From: Mangifera indica
Taxonomy: Eukaryota > Streptophyta > Magnoliopsida > Sapindales > Anacardiaceae
Reading direction: 5' to 3'
Assembly (NCBI RefSeq): GCF_011075055.1
Contig: NC_058138.1
Span: 20,000,928-20,064,927, forward strand
DNA length: 64,000 bases
The notes beneath the pieces were generated by a model. It saw only the letters and a program-made list of their open reading frames with translations, was not told where the DNA came from and ran no database searches. Below are positions 43,824 to 55,009 of this stretch, piece after piece. Both the position numbers and the translations under genes were made by a program. Each line of letters starts with the position of its first letter. Within the stretch, counting starts at the first letter, position 1.

Positions 43824-46168
43824 AAAAATACACTTGTAGTTGAAGGAGAATTGATGCATGATTTCAACATATTGACACTTGCAATAAAAAGATGAATTAA
43901 ATATGCATTTCCCATTTGATTCGGATTTTGATAAAGGAAAGAATATTATTGGGGATTTGCCCTCAAGGAATGTGCTATATTGTTGAAGTATTTTCATTCA
44001 GAAATGTCATGAGAGTACTTACTTTGAGTATATAGATAAATTTATATTTTTTTGTCATTATATGATTAGATATTAATTTATCTTTAATTTAAAATCATCT
44101 AATTAGTACGCATAATTTTATTAATTTTCATTTATCAAAGGATTCCACTTCTTTTTCCTTTTCTAGGAATATATTGCAGAATTCCAGGAGTTTTCCTAGG
44201 AATATATTGCAGAATTGATGTATATTTAGTTGTGAAATAACACAAAGAAAGACACAAACACAATTTTTTCTTTAAAATTACATGATATGACTGCCCGGCA
44301 TTCCTACCCAATAGCAGCCATTCTCTTGTTCTCTTCCAATAATTGAAAATGGTGGAAATTCATAGTAGATGTTATTCTCTCTACAATGACAAGATTTGGT
44401 CATCTATTAATAAAACTGTATTATGAAAATGTCCTCTCAAACTCAAAACTTAATTATGTCTACTTCAAATAAAAGCTCAACATTTTTGGACTCAAATCTA
44501 GTGAGTAAACCAAAATTTTTAAGAGTTCTTTTCTAATTGTATCTCTTACACAATGTCTTTCTTCTCTTTTTTTGGTTTGAAATTTTTGAATGCTTCTTGG
44601 GTTCAAAATGAACTGAATTTGGTAAATGAAGCTATAAATATTTGAGAGTAGTTTAGTCTTCAATTAACAGTACAAAGAGATTTAAGATGACATTGCCACA
44701 CCTCAAATAATGTCAACTTGCTAATTCCCCTTTTGATTTTTAATAAAAATTAAGACAACCTTAATCATTTTAGTCATATGACTTTGACATGATGGTGGAT
44801 TGTGTTAGATTGACTCCGACACAATATGCCTAAGCCCATTAATTGAGAGGCTATGCCAAATTGACTCAGACACAACTTACCATCATTATGGATCAAACAA
44901 TACCTAATCCTATCAAATAGATTGACCTACTAATATGTCAAGGCTCATGACATGATCCAAGGCCTTGGGCCATGCCTTTGTGAGCTTTTGTGGGTTAGTA
45001 TGTAAAATTATGTATTTTTTAAAAATTTATTATTTTTGATAGATCATTTCATATTAACCGCAAGCCTTATCTCAAGGCCCCAATTTAACTTGTAACCTGA
45101 AACTCTAAGCATTAAAGATCATACCAAAAATGGCAACCCGACTCGTCTATTATGTCTAGTATGACCTGTGCATTCAAGTGTGTTTTAATTAAAGTAATAC
45201 AAAAAGACTGCACGTTACAAATCATCCAAAGCCTTGTAACTAGATTGATTTAGCAAAGTTAGAAGACTAAATTGCCCTCACCAAGATAATTACATGGCTA
45301 AAAACTGCATTCTCGACTCCGCCAGGATATTCAAGAATGCTTCTTCTTTCGGTCTCTCATATAAAAGTTAATATTTCACTAATTTTTTGCCAATTGCTTC
45401 TTCGAATTGTCGATAAAAAAATATATGCCTTACTTCTTTATATCTATGGATATTCTCATGACTCTTAGGAACATGGGATACAAATTAGATTATTATTTTG
45501 AAATTGATAATTGACAAAAACAAAAGGAACAAAGGATTTCCTTTAATGTCAATGCGGTTTAATATTGTAACTCAATCTCAGGATATTCCATTTCTATAAC
45601 TAAAATAGCACATGGTAAAATATTTCCATTTCAATAAACCTTCTGCGATACATAATTTTGATTATATAATTGGACCTTATTTTATCTTTAATTCAATATC
45701 ATCAAATTATATAATAACACATTATTCATATATTTAAATTATATATAAAAAATATGTACTTATAATTTATCCGGAATTATACATTATAAAATTTCAATGA
45801 GATTTCAATTACAAAAAATTAAACTTTCTTTTTTTATTCCAGTTTTTATATTTAAATGAAAGTAAGAGAAATTGAAAATGGGACCCTTTTAATTACAATC
45901 CAGGTTTAATTTATTGGCCGTTTTGTTAAGCCCCTGTCATTTTTAAACGTCCCTCTTTCCTTCTGAACACGAAAATAAGATCACCCACAACCAGTGAAGA
46001 ACAAAAAGTGATTCATGAATTGGCAAACTTAAAGAGATCCTTAATTAACTTCTTGTCATCGGCCAGTTGACAGCTTAAACTTCGACCACATAAGAATGAA
46101 TAACTTTGTAATATCCATCTACCGCAGGCCTGGGCAAAATAGAGCTTTCCTCTTCACCTTCCAAACTC

Positions 46169-46176
46169 TATAAATA
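46169..46176 (+). promoter_or_regulatory. TATA box of germin-like gene 1
   Basis: TATAAATA, 77 bp before the ATG, in a promoter conserved among the three gene copies (GCAGGCCTGGGCAAAATAGA upstream). Confidence 0.7.
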
Positions 46177-46245
46177 CAACTCTAGCTTCTTCAATATTAA
46201 CTTGTCTTCTCAAAATTCTTAACTTTGCACATCAAGTACTTCACC

Positions 46246-46857
46246 ATGTCTTCTCAAAAACTGTTCGCCCTTTTGCTTTCTTTAGCCACTGTCCAAATGG
46301 CATTCTCCGGGGATTCAGATATCCTCACAGACTTCCTTCTTCCACCAAAAGTAACCCAAGTCGATAGCAACTTTTTCACGTTCACCCGCATGCGGGCTCT
46401 TGTCGGTGCGCCACTGCCAACGAATTTTACGGTCACCACAGCAAGCTTGCCAGAATTCCCCGCACTCAATGGACAAAGTGTTTCATATGCTATCCTTCAA
46501 TTCCCTGCCGGCACTTCTAGCCCTCTTCACACACACCCTCGCTCTGGTGAGCTCCTTTTCCTTGTGAAAGGCCACCTTACTGTTGGTTTCGTTGACACAA
46601 CCGACAAGCTTTTCGTTCAGAAGCTGCAAAAGGGTGACATGTTTCTATTCCCCAAGGGGCTTGTTCACTTCCAGTACAGCAGTGGAAAGACAATTGCTAC
46701 AGCAATTTCTGCCTTCGGGAGCGTAAATCCAGGCACTGAATCTCTTCCCAACACCCTGTTCACCACAGGTATTGATGATACAATCTTGGCCAAGTCTTTC
46801 AAGACTAATATTGCTACGATTAAACGTCTCAAGGCAGGGCTTGCACCCAGGACCTGA
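46246..46857 (+). CDS. Germin-like protein 1
   Basis: 203 aa, single exon. The ATG at 46246 was chosen because the upstream in-frame codon at 46225 is TTG. A signal peptide covers about 1-22. A cupin_1 domain follows, with germin box 1 PLHTHPRSGELLFL giving metal ligands H95, H97 and E102, and box 2 FPKGLVHFQ giving H141. An N-glycosylation site NFT lies at 60-62. The mature protein has no cysteine, unlike classical germins with an N-terminal disulfide; the sequence resembles the germin-like 9-3 type. Family members are apoplastic, Mn-binding and often hexameric, some with superoxide dismutase or oxalate oxidase activity. Which activity applies here is unknown. Confidence 0.93.
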   Translation: MSSQKLFALLLSLATVQMAFSGDSDILTDFLLPPKVTQVDSNFFTFTRMRALVGAPLPTNFTVTTASLPEFPALNGQSVSYAILQFPAGTSSPLHTHPRSGELLFLVKGHLTVGFVDTTDKLFVQKLQKGDMFLFPKGLVHFQYSSGKTIATAISAFGSVNPGTESLPNTLFTTGIDDTILAKSFKTNIATIKRLKAGLAPRT

Positions 46858-46987
46858 GGATAAAATTTAGTCACTTTTTAAGTGTGGAATTAGTTTTCTT
46901 TAATAATGTGTTATTGGACTGTGCAATGAAAAATCTTTCGGAGGAAGTATTTTCTTCCTTTTCTGAAGATTGCTCCTTTTCCTACTA

Positions 46988-47155
46988 ATTGTAATGTTGT
47001 TTCTGTTCTTCTTTGGCTAAATAAGTGCAATTGTAATGTTGTTTCTGTTCTTCTTTGGCTATATATGTGCAATTGTAATGTTGTTTCTGTTCTTCTTTGG
47101 CTATATATGTGCAATTGTAATGTTGTTTCTGTTCTTCTTTGGCTATATATGTGCA
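46988..47155 (+). repeat. 42-bp tandem repeat, four units, in GLP1 3' region
   Basis: Units begin at 46988, 47030, 47072 and 47114 (ATTGTAATGTTGTTTCTGTT onward). Germin-like gene 2 has two units (57492-57575). The array follows the stop codon by about 130 bp and probably lies in or near the 3' UTR. Confidence 0.93.
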
Positions 47156-47467
47156 ATGATGCACTTTTATTGCCCTTGTTAATTAGAATGGTGTTTTTCA
47201 ATATATATCATTATTTGACTGAATAATTTTAAATCAATAATTAAAATAATTCGTGATGAAATATATATCTATATTTTTTCAAAAGGGCATTCTGAATGAA
47301 AATAAAGTTACTATTTTTTCTGAGTGAATGTATTGCATAATAATAATAATCATTATCCATTTAATTCCTCCAAATATTCACTCTGAAACAATTTGTTCAT
47401 AACAAAATACTGAGAATTCCAAAGTATCGGGGTTTTTCATATTTATCTAATTTTCTCCTCCCCTTCC

Positions 47468-50111
47468 ACGTCACTCCCACCTGACTCCCATGGACTTCTA
47501 GTCCCTGATACGACTCCATTCCTCTTCCTTCAACCGCTACCTCACTCCCCACCTCGACCAACTGCCTTCTCACTCTACCTCCAATGTCAAACTCGATGAA
47601 CATGATATATTCACCATCGACATTTTGCCATCCAACCACAACCACCGCCACTTTAATAACAACAACAACAAAACCACGAATTTCTATGAGAGTTTTGGAA
47701 TTCGAGTGACGCTATCAGAATTTCTAACAAATTCTCATTCTTATTGCCACTGAGCATCGATTCCTAGCTCGCAAAGATCTTGAGTGTTCTGAAGTCGCAA
47801 CATTAGTCATTAGGGTTTGGGAGATTTTGACATCAAATTGTGTCGTTGAAAGTGCCAATGCTAGCGACGGTAATGAAGAAGCATAATTTTGATGAGACCA
47901 ACGAGGATGATGAGGTGGAGGGTGAGTTGATTCTGCCGCATGAGATTTGTAACACCCCTCCCTAGAAGTACTACCCACCGAAGGAGAAATGTTATGAATT
48001 AATATCCGGAACGTCTATTTTTTTTTCTTTTCAAACACTTTAAAAATAAACGCATCACTAAAAGTGTTTAGAAAGTATTCTAAGAAAACTAAAAATCTAA
48101 AAGCGAACAAAAAATGTATATACTCATATGAAAACTCATCTAAAAGTGTCTGAAAACAGGGAGTAATCATATACAACTGTATAATCATCTAAAAAAGGTC
48201 AAAAGTCGACAAGAGCATGCCACTATATGCATGTAATATAAACCAGAGATAACCTGCTCTAGTCGGATCTATCTTTGCTGACCTGACCATGCCTCGCAGC
48301 TACCTCGATCACCTGTACCTGCAATCAGGAAAGAAAAGGTAGTGAGAAATAATAACACTCAGTAAGGGGAAAAAATTAAGTAAACTATCTCCTTTCCTGT
48401 TCTAACTCATTCTCGGGACTCAACCTCACTCATAACCCCCATAAGAACTCGAGGGGATAATCTAGTTCATGTTTTACTATTTGAGTCATACTTTGTCTCA
48501 TCTGGTGTCTATTTGATACTTTTTGGAAGTTGACTATAGAGATTTGACACTTTTTTAAGCTCGAGCTCTCTTCCTTTCTCTCACTACACCATTTCTGAAT
48601 ATGAATTAAGCTCTACTGCGAGCGAACCCTATTGTGGATCTATGTCCTACTACAGACGTGTCCTACTATGGACGTACCCTATTGCGGGCGGTGTAATGTA
48701 AAGTGCCCCCTCATAGTTCATAGCATGTATGCGTGTCTTATATCTTACTAATTTTGCTTTTATATAAATCTATTCATAACTCACCAGACCATACTCTTGG
48801 GATGACCTCTGAATCTTAAGCCCCAAATTCATTTTCTTGCTTTTCTTCTTCTTTTCTTTTTCTCTCATTTCTTTCCTTTCATTTCCTTTCCTCTCTTTCC
48901 TTGCTTTCTTCCTTTCCTTTTTCTCCTCCTTTTCTTTCTTTCCAAAAACTGCGAAATACTGTTCACAGAACAGTTATTTGGCAGGACAGTCTTTTTTTTT
49001 CATACAATTTAATAGCCCAAACGGTTTCTAATTCATACAAGCTGTATATCGTTGAAAAGAGGATTCAAAGATCTTTCCAAAAAGCTATAATAGAACTCAT
49101 AATTTAATAGATAAAACAGTCAAAATGTGGAATGAAATCAGTGATAAAAAGTGTCTTCACTATTTATTTGGTAAAACAGTCTTTTTGTTTCATACAATAT
49201 TTAACAGTCCAAATGATCTCTAATTCATACAAACTATATATCATTGAAAATAGGATTCAAAGAGCTTTCCAATAAGCTATACTAGCACTCATAATTCATT
49301 AGATAAGACAGTCAAAATGTGAGATGAAATCAATGGTAAAACTGTCTCCTCTGTTTATTTGGTAAAACAGTCCTTGTGATTCATATAATATTTAATAGTC
49401 CAAATGATCCCCAATTCATACAAGTTATATATCATTAAAAAAAGGATTCAAAGAGCTTTCCAACAAGCTATAATAGCACCCATGATTAATAAGATAAGGT
49501 AGCCAAAATATGGGACGAACTCAGCGGCAAAACTGTAAATATTGTCTAACTCCCTTGTTTCAAGCCAAATCTTTGCAAGTTGGCTTCCTTCTCTTTGTTT
49601 TGCTTCCAAGGCTCCCAAAGTGCTTCCTCTTCTTTTTCTTCCATAATTATCTTCCAAAACCCTTCCAAATCACTCACTTTTCATCCAAAAATACAGTAAA
49701 TAAAGGAAGAAACTGCCTCCTTCTGGAAGAGACGGGAAAATGATGGAAAAAGTGTAAAGATTGTCTTTTTTGACTTTTCTCTCTCTCTATATATATATTT
49801 ACATACTTATGAATATATTAATATATATATATATATATATAAAGCTTTGTTTTTCTTTGTAATTAGTTTGTATATAACACACACACACATACATTTCAAC
49901 ATATAAATTTAAAACTAGAAATGTCTCAAAGTAGAATCAAAAGACACAAATGCCCTTGAAACGCACTCGAGGGTATTACAAGATTTTGGTGCAAACTCCC
50001 TCTTTGGTTTTTGGGAGCTAGGTGGCAGAAGGGGTTGGACAGATGCTCAAAGGAAGAGATTTGAGATAGGTTAGAAATGATGTTTGGGGGAGAATGGGTT
50101 ATATGGATTAA
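47468..50111 (+). pseudogene. S40 (DUF584) senescence-regulator relic 1, split by a solo LTR
   Basis: The start codon is ACG (47468). Several stops and frameshifts occur in the 5' part. EDDEVEGELILPHEI then runs into the LTR at 47948, and the conserved C-terminus (LKGRDLR, VRNDVWGRMGYMD) resumes at 49981-50111. GRTLKGRDLxxVRNAVW with a following GFLD-type end is the S40 hallmark. S40 proteins are small nuclear regulators of leaf senescence; this copy cannot be functional. Confidence 0.82.
47948..49980. mobile_element. Solo LTR of a Ty3/gypsy-type element, 2.03 kb
   Basis: TGTAACACCC at the left and GGGTATTACA at the right, the usual ends of plant gypsy LTRs. A 5-bp target duplication AGATT lies at 47943-47947 and 49981-49985. 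No internal region or second LTR is present, so it is a product of LTR-LTR recombination. The uninterrupted site exists in S40 relic 2 near 58385. A tandem array of three units of about 190 bp lies at 48973-49540. Confidence 0.85.
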
Positions 50112-50162
50112 AGGGCTTTGAAATAATTTCATATATATTAATTTTTTTTGTGGATTTGCAAA

Positions 50163-52189
50163 GGAAAATTAATCAAAATAAGTAAATATAGTTGCGTTTA
50201 TACGTTTTTAGGCCAACGGTAAATTTTTTACCCATTTTACCTTTAAGTTGAAAATACAAGTTTAAAAGACAAAGATAAAAAAGCAAAAGTTACTTTTTGT
50301 TGAAAATAGAAAAGCAAAAGCCAAAATCAAAAATCTAAAAACACAAACCAGAAATCACCGGCGAACATCTTACTGGTACCGTCGAGCAAGCAGCAAAATA
50401 TTGAGAAGCGGCAATATATTGAAAATGGCTTCACAAGTTAGTTACCATGTGCTATTTTGTTTATTTGGTTTATGTCTGTTTTTATCAAACAAATGTAAAT
50501 AACCTATTGTGGGTTTGTAGGTATTGATTGTTGACTGTTGTTGGATTGAATGAAATAATATTTTTAGACAATGTACGTCGGTTGTGGTGGTTCTTGTGGC
50601 AGTTAATCTTAAATTTGCCGATTTATGTATATGAATGGTAAATAGAGTTGTAGTTTTGCTGTTAATAGATGTTTGAAAGTGTAGCCATCGAAGAGTTGAA
50701 AATCGTGCAAATTTACAGGATCACGCTAATTATGCTAACCGCTTTAACCACTCCAACTGCATTAATTGCGTATTGTCTCGCCAACTGCGCAATGTTACAC
50801 AACTATATAAAATAGCACAATTGTGTAATGGCACATTGCGCAATGTCGTGCAATGACATTGTTCACAGAATGTCATGTTTGTTTTGTACCTGTGAATTTT
50901 ATCTACTTTAAACTTTATTTAATGAATAAGATAACATTTCATTTTAAATTTGTTTTTTTTTTTTTGTAGAAATTTCCAATTAATAAACAAGTGGGAGAGA
51001 GGCGATTTCATGATGCTCATGATTTTAGAGTTACGATCAATATTCATAGTCATAATGATATGACGAAGCATATAAGAGCAAAATTAAGTTCAGAACAGAA
51101 GATATTGTTTAGACAAACATGTTTTGGACATTTTTTAAATCTTGAAGTGCATGGATATAGTTCAACCCTATTACATAATGTATTATTTTGGCAAGTGAAT
51201 AAAGGTGAGTTGAGAGAGTTCATAATAATTGAACTCTTGGTTGTGGTTCACTTCACTATTATTGCATGTTGGTTCTGATTTCTGTAGGCCTTGTAAATAC
51301 TGTAAGAAATAATGGATCCATTTTATGTGTCTTTGATAACCTCATCATAATCTGAATATCAAAATCAACCTTTAACAAATATGGTACATCATTATAGGCG
51401 GTCGGATTTTGCATATAAATTTTTACAATATTGCAATTTTGATTAATGCACAAATGAGAACATACTACATCTACAAATCTATCATAATTTATCTTTTTAC
51501 TAATTGATACAAATGTCTAAACTCTACCAACATATTTTAAACTGTTATCACCTATGTTAACCCAATATTCACTATATCCAAGCAAATATATTAGTTTACC
51601 CATTTTTCTTGTACATACAAAATTTTAAGTAATTAAGTAACCCAGAAACAGAGATAGAAACTAGAGGGAGCATCCATGCAAATGCAAACCTCGCAAAACC
51701 AGCAAATGCAAACCCTGTCAACCCCCATAATTTACTAGAAAATACAATGATTTTCATTTTCCTTAGATTTGGACACTAAAACTATTGAATATACAAATAA
51801 CGTAAGTATTCATAAAAAATTTCAACCTCTCCCAGAAATCATTATTAAAGTTTTTTACTTTTTATCTTCAAAAAAGTTATTAGATTCACAGTTTTTTTAA
51901 TACAAATTACTATTTATATAAAAGAAACTTATTTGCTATATGATGATAATGAATGACAAAGAAAACAGCTAAAATGTGTTGCCGTCGGAGTATTGAGAGA
52001 AGAAGAGCATTGAGAAAAAAGATAATTGTAAAAATAAGATAAAAACTGCGAAAGTAGATTAGTTAAGTGAAATGAAAAAAAAGTATTATTAGAATAAAAA
52101 AATAGGATTGCTTAAAAGGATAAAAAGTACGATGGTTGACCTAAAAACATATAAACGGAAATATATTTACTTATTTTAATTAATAACCT
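50163..52189. mobile_element. Mutator-like element with DUF1985-like exon, 2.03 kb
   Basis: An exact 9-bp target duplication ATTTGCAAA lies at 50154-50162 and 52190-52198. Inverted repeats of about 60 bp share AAAATAAGTAAATATA and CGTTTATA near the ends. The paralogous sequence at about 53985-54000 has the uninterrupted site, GCGGATTTGCAAATGTTG. The interior carries one coding-like exon (50970-51204). No transposase was found. Confidence 0.9.
50970..51204 (+). pseudogene. DUF1985-like exon fragment inside a Mutator-like element
   Basis: A polypyrimidine tract and TAG acceptor (50950-50969) precede, and a GTGAGT donor follows 51204. The frame reads KLSSEQKILFRQTCFGHFLN followed by LHNVLFWQV, like the DUF1985 domain found N-terminal to Ulp1-type proteases in plant Mutator-like elements. 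No Ulp1 catalytic region is seen downstream, so it is a remnant. The family assignment is from memory of its consensus. Confidence 0.6.
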
Positions 52190-52279
52190 ATTTGCAAATG
52201 TTGTTGTGATCTTTCTGTTAGGGGTAATGTAAGTATGGTTATGAAAATGGTGAAATTAGATTAATATTTATATTGTTAA

Positions 52280-52910
52280 TTTGTTATTCTGTTAGTTTGT
52301 TTTCTTTTTAATATTCATTCTGTTAGAAGTGATCCAGAAATGGCTGCGATTCAGTAAACAGCTCCATGAACTAAAAGATCGGATCGAAAGAGAAAAACTC
52401 ACATCATTCCAAAATCCAACCCATTTATTTATAATATTTTCTCAACAAGAAAAATTAGATTTGGATGAATGAATATATTAGGAATCATGTTTGAAAAAAC
52501 AGCAAATTAAACTTAAAAAGAGAGGATAATTAATAAAATACCTGTATACAGAAGAGTTTTCTGGGAAAGTTGATGTGCAAGAAGGTGATGAAAGAAGAGT
52601 AACAAGAAGGATCGCTGTTTTATGAAGGTCATGTTTCAGTGTTTGTGAGAGGTAGTTAATAAAAATCTTGCCTTTTTATGGTGCTGTGAGTTATGTTTAC
52701 CGCGTGAATCTTCAGAGGAGGTTTCCTCGTATCTTCCCTTCAACCATACTGATTTCTTCGAAATTGTGCTTCTTTAGGAGAATGGTTACGTAATATTATT
52801 ATTAATGTTATTAAGATGAATACATATTTCCCTTTCCATGAAAATCTACGCATTTAATGGGAAAAGGATATCATTTTAAGGAAAACTGTGGATGGCAGAA
52901 TACATATTAG
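52280..52910 (-). pseudogene. GRP relic: exon 1, partial intron and promoter only
   Basis: Matches 42170-42790. Exon 1 (52632-52542) is intact with one codon fewer, encodes the signal peptide MTFIKQRSFLLLFFHHLLAH and keeps its GT donor. Homology stops within the intron at about 52280, where S40 3' flank begins, so the Gly-rich exon 2 is missing. Confidence 0.8.
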
Positions 52911-53569
52911 TGAATTCTTACACCCAAAATATAATCAAAGTGTGTTTTATTCACATAATCCCTTACCTTCAATTGAAAAAAATCAAAATTCTTAGCTACA
53001 CTTTTCCATGTGGTTGGAATAATGTTATTAGGTGTGATATCCGCCACACTGCACTTAGGATTATGCTATTTAATTTATTACGTGTGATCTATATCATATC
53101 ACAATTAAGATGATGCTATTTAGTCAAGATTACACTCAGAATGATACGATCTAATTAAATTTAACTTGAATTGCTCTATTCTCGTGGGATTTCATCCAAA
53201 ATCAAACTTGGGACAATATCATTAAACCCATATAGCCCAATCCTAATATAATCCTAGTTAAAATTGGATAATCATATGCAATTCAAATTGAATAGTATTA
53301 GGATAGATTTAATTTAGTTAAATCTCACCATCTCAAGAACGATTTCAACCAATACATACAATCTCATGTGTGATATGTTCATGATCACACCTAGCTAGTT
53401 TGTCGCATCTAAAGTTGCCAAGAACTCTTTTTAGCCATAAAGGTAATAAAACTGGCGTGAAATGCATTTAAAAAAGTTTGTGGCAAATGTTATCCAATAT
53501 ACTTTTTAAAGATTTTTTTTTATATATTTATATATATTACAAAAATTAAACTTTTTTTTATTGCAGTTT
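52911..53569. repeat. Array spacer, second copy at 58720-59430
   Basis: Collinear with 58720-59430 (TACACTTTTCCATGTGGTT, GATATGTTCATGATCACACC) and partly with 42790-42960. AT-rich and without a gene. Confidence 0.6.
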
Positions 53570-53885
53570 TTATATTTAAATGTAAGTAAGAGAAATTGAA
53601 AATGAGACTTTTCTAAATACAATCAAGGTTTAATTTATTGGCCGTTTTGTTAAGCCCCTGTCGTTTTTAAACGCCCAACTTTCCTCTCTGAAAAGGAAAA
53701 TAAGATCAACCATAACCAGTGAAGAACAAAAAGTTATTCACGAATTGGCAAACTTAAAGAGATCCTTAATTTACTTCTTGTCATCGGCCAGTTGACAGCT
53801 TTAAACTTCGACCACATAAGAATGAATAACTTTGTAATATCCATCTACCGCAGGCCTGGGCAAAATAGAGCTTTCCTCCTTCACC
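53570..53885 (+). pseudogene. Germin-like promoter relic without coding region
   Basis: Matches about 300 bp upstream of the germin-like genes (TTATTGGCCGTTTTGTTAAG through GCAGGCCTGGGCAAAATAGA), including the part lost from gene 2. It stops at CACCTCCCA, just before the TATA box, and joins the S40 C-terminus. TATA box, coding region and 3' flank are deleted. Confidence 0.83.
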
Positions 53886-53943
53886 TCCCAGACTTGAGAT
53901 AGGTTAGAAATGCTGTCTGGGGGAGAAGGGGTTATATAGATTG
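53886..53943 (+). pseudogene. S40 C-terminal relic
   Basis: Reads DLR, stop, then VRNAVWGRRGYID and stop: the last 17 codons of the S40-like gene. The flank to about 54090 matches 50112-50162 plus 52190-52260. Confidence 0.72.
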
Positions 53944-54589
53944 AAGGGGCTTTGAAATACTTTTATATATATTAATTTTGCTTGCGGATTTGCAAATGTT
54001 GCTGTGATCTTTCTGTTGGGGGTAATGTACATATGGGAATGAAAATGGTGAAATTAGAATTAATATGTATATTGTTTGGTTAGTAAGAAAATGTGGGAAA
54101 GTTTAGGATTGCTTAATTAGGGAAAAGCAATTATGTGAACTTGAAAATGAATGTGATTGGTGTTTTGCTGTTATAATAATTAGGCATTGAGAATTTTCAT
54201 GGAAATGGGATGGATGCTGTGCAAGAACTTGTCTTTTGATTATTTTGACTCCAATCCAAACCTCATAGCCGAAGTTTATCATCCTCAGTCATCGTTTCCT
54301 GCATGAACATGCTGCAGCTTCCAATCTGGAAAATTGTTTCTGGGATTAATGGAACTGCATTTTGTTATTGAAATTTTTATGTTAAGGCTTCTGACTAGGG
54401 TGTTGTCATGGATGTAAAATTTCAGTACTCATAATATACTTTCATAATTTCAACAACATTTCGCCAATCATTAATGTAGATAGTTGGATTGATGTTCGCC
54501 ACTAATTATTATTGGACAGCTCAAAGCCAATTATTTGTTTATCTATTCATTGAATTATTGGACACAAGGGAATTATTATTGGATGACGG
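53944..54589. other. Array spacer without gene
   Basis: The first 140 bp are S40 3' flank. The remainder has no open frame or repeat that I can define. Confidence 0.4.
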
Positions 54590-54978
54590 AGCGTCTTCTA
54601 TTCTTTGATTGACAAAATGTCATCCGACACTCCATTATCTAAATCTGGACGACGCTTGTCATCTTTGGATGATGGTCGTCCCCTTGACGACTCTATCTTG
54701 TTCCTTTGTCATTGATTGGTCATTCATTGAAGAAAGTCGCTGGATTTCAGGGGGGGAAAATAAATTTTTTAAAATTTAATTTGGGGAAAAATGTTAGTTT
54801 TTCAAACTAAGAGGGGGAAATGAGATTTAATTTTAATTATTTTAATATTATTGATAAAATAACATGGGTGTGTTCTAACATATTAAAACTAAGGTGGTTA
54901 TTTAAGTTTTTCATCCGCTATGAGTATATATTTGTCACTTTAACAAAGCTTGGGTGGGAAATTGTCCTTTTCCCAAAA
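54590..54978. mobile_element. Partial Mutator-like element of the 28468 family
   Basis: The right end GCTTGGGTGGGAAATTGTCC matches the terminus of the element at 28468-29292, and the GTCATC/GGATGA-rich interior is similar. The left inverted repeat is missing, so it is truncated. Confidence 0.6.
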
Positions 54979-55009
54979 TGTTATCATCCAAATCTAGATC
55001 AATTATATT

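Larger units (their letters stand above)
42960..46245 (+). repeat. Germin-like unit 1 upstream region
   Basis: Collinear with 60671-63944 over about 3.3 kb and, with a large internal deletion, with 55010-56747. It contains inverted-repeat MITE-like sequence at 43684-43823 and no other gene. Confidence 0.82.

Noticed and set aside
46225..46245. Upstream extension MHIKYFT of germin-like protein 1 (likewise 56727-56747)
   Set aside because: The first codon is TTG. The ATG at 46246/56748 gives a standard signal peptide.
46911..47201. Minus-strand open frame with repeated LHIYSQRRTETTLQ
   Set aside because: It is only the translation of the 42-bp tandem repeat after the germin-like gene; 42 is a multiple of three, so the frame stays open by chance.
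48837..49107. Phe/Ser-rich frames near 48837
   Set aside because: They derive from a pyrimidine-rich tract within the solo LTR.
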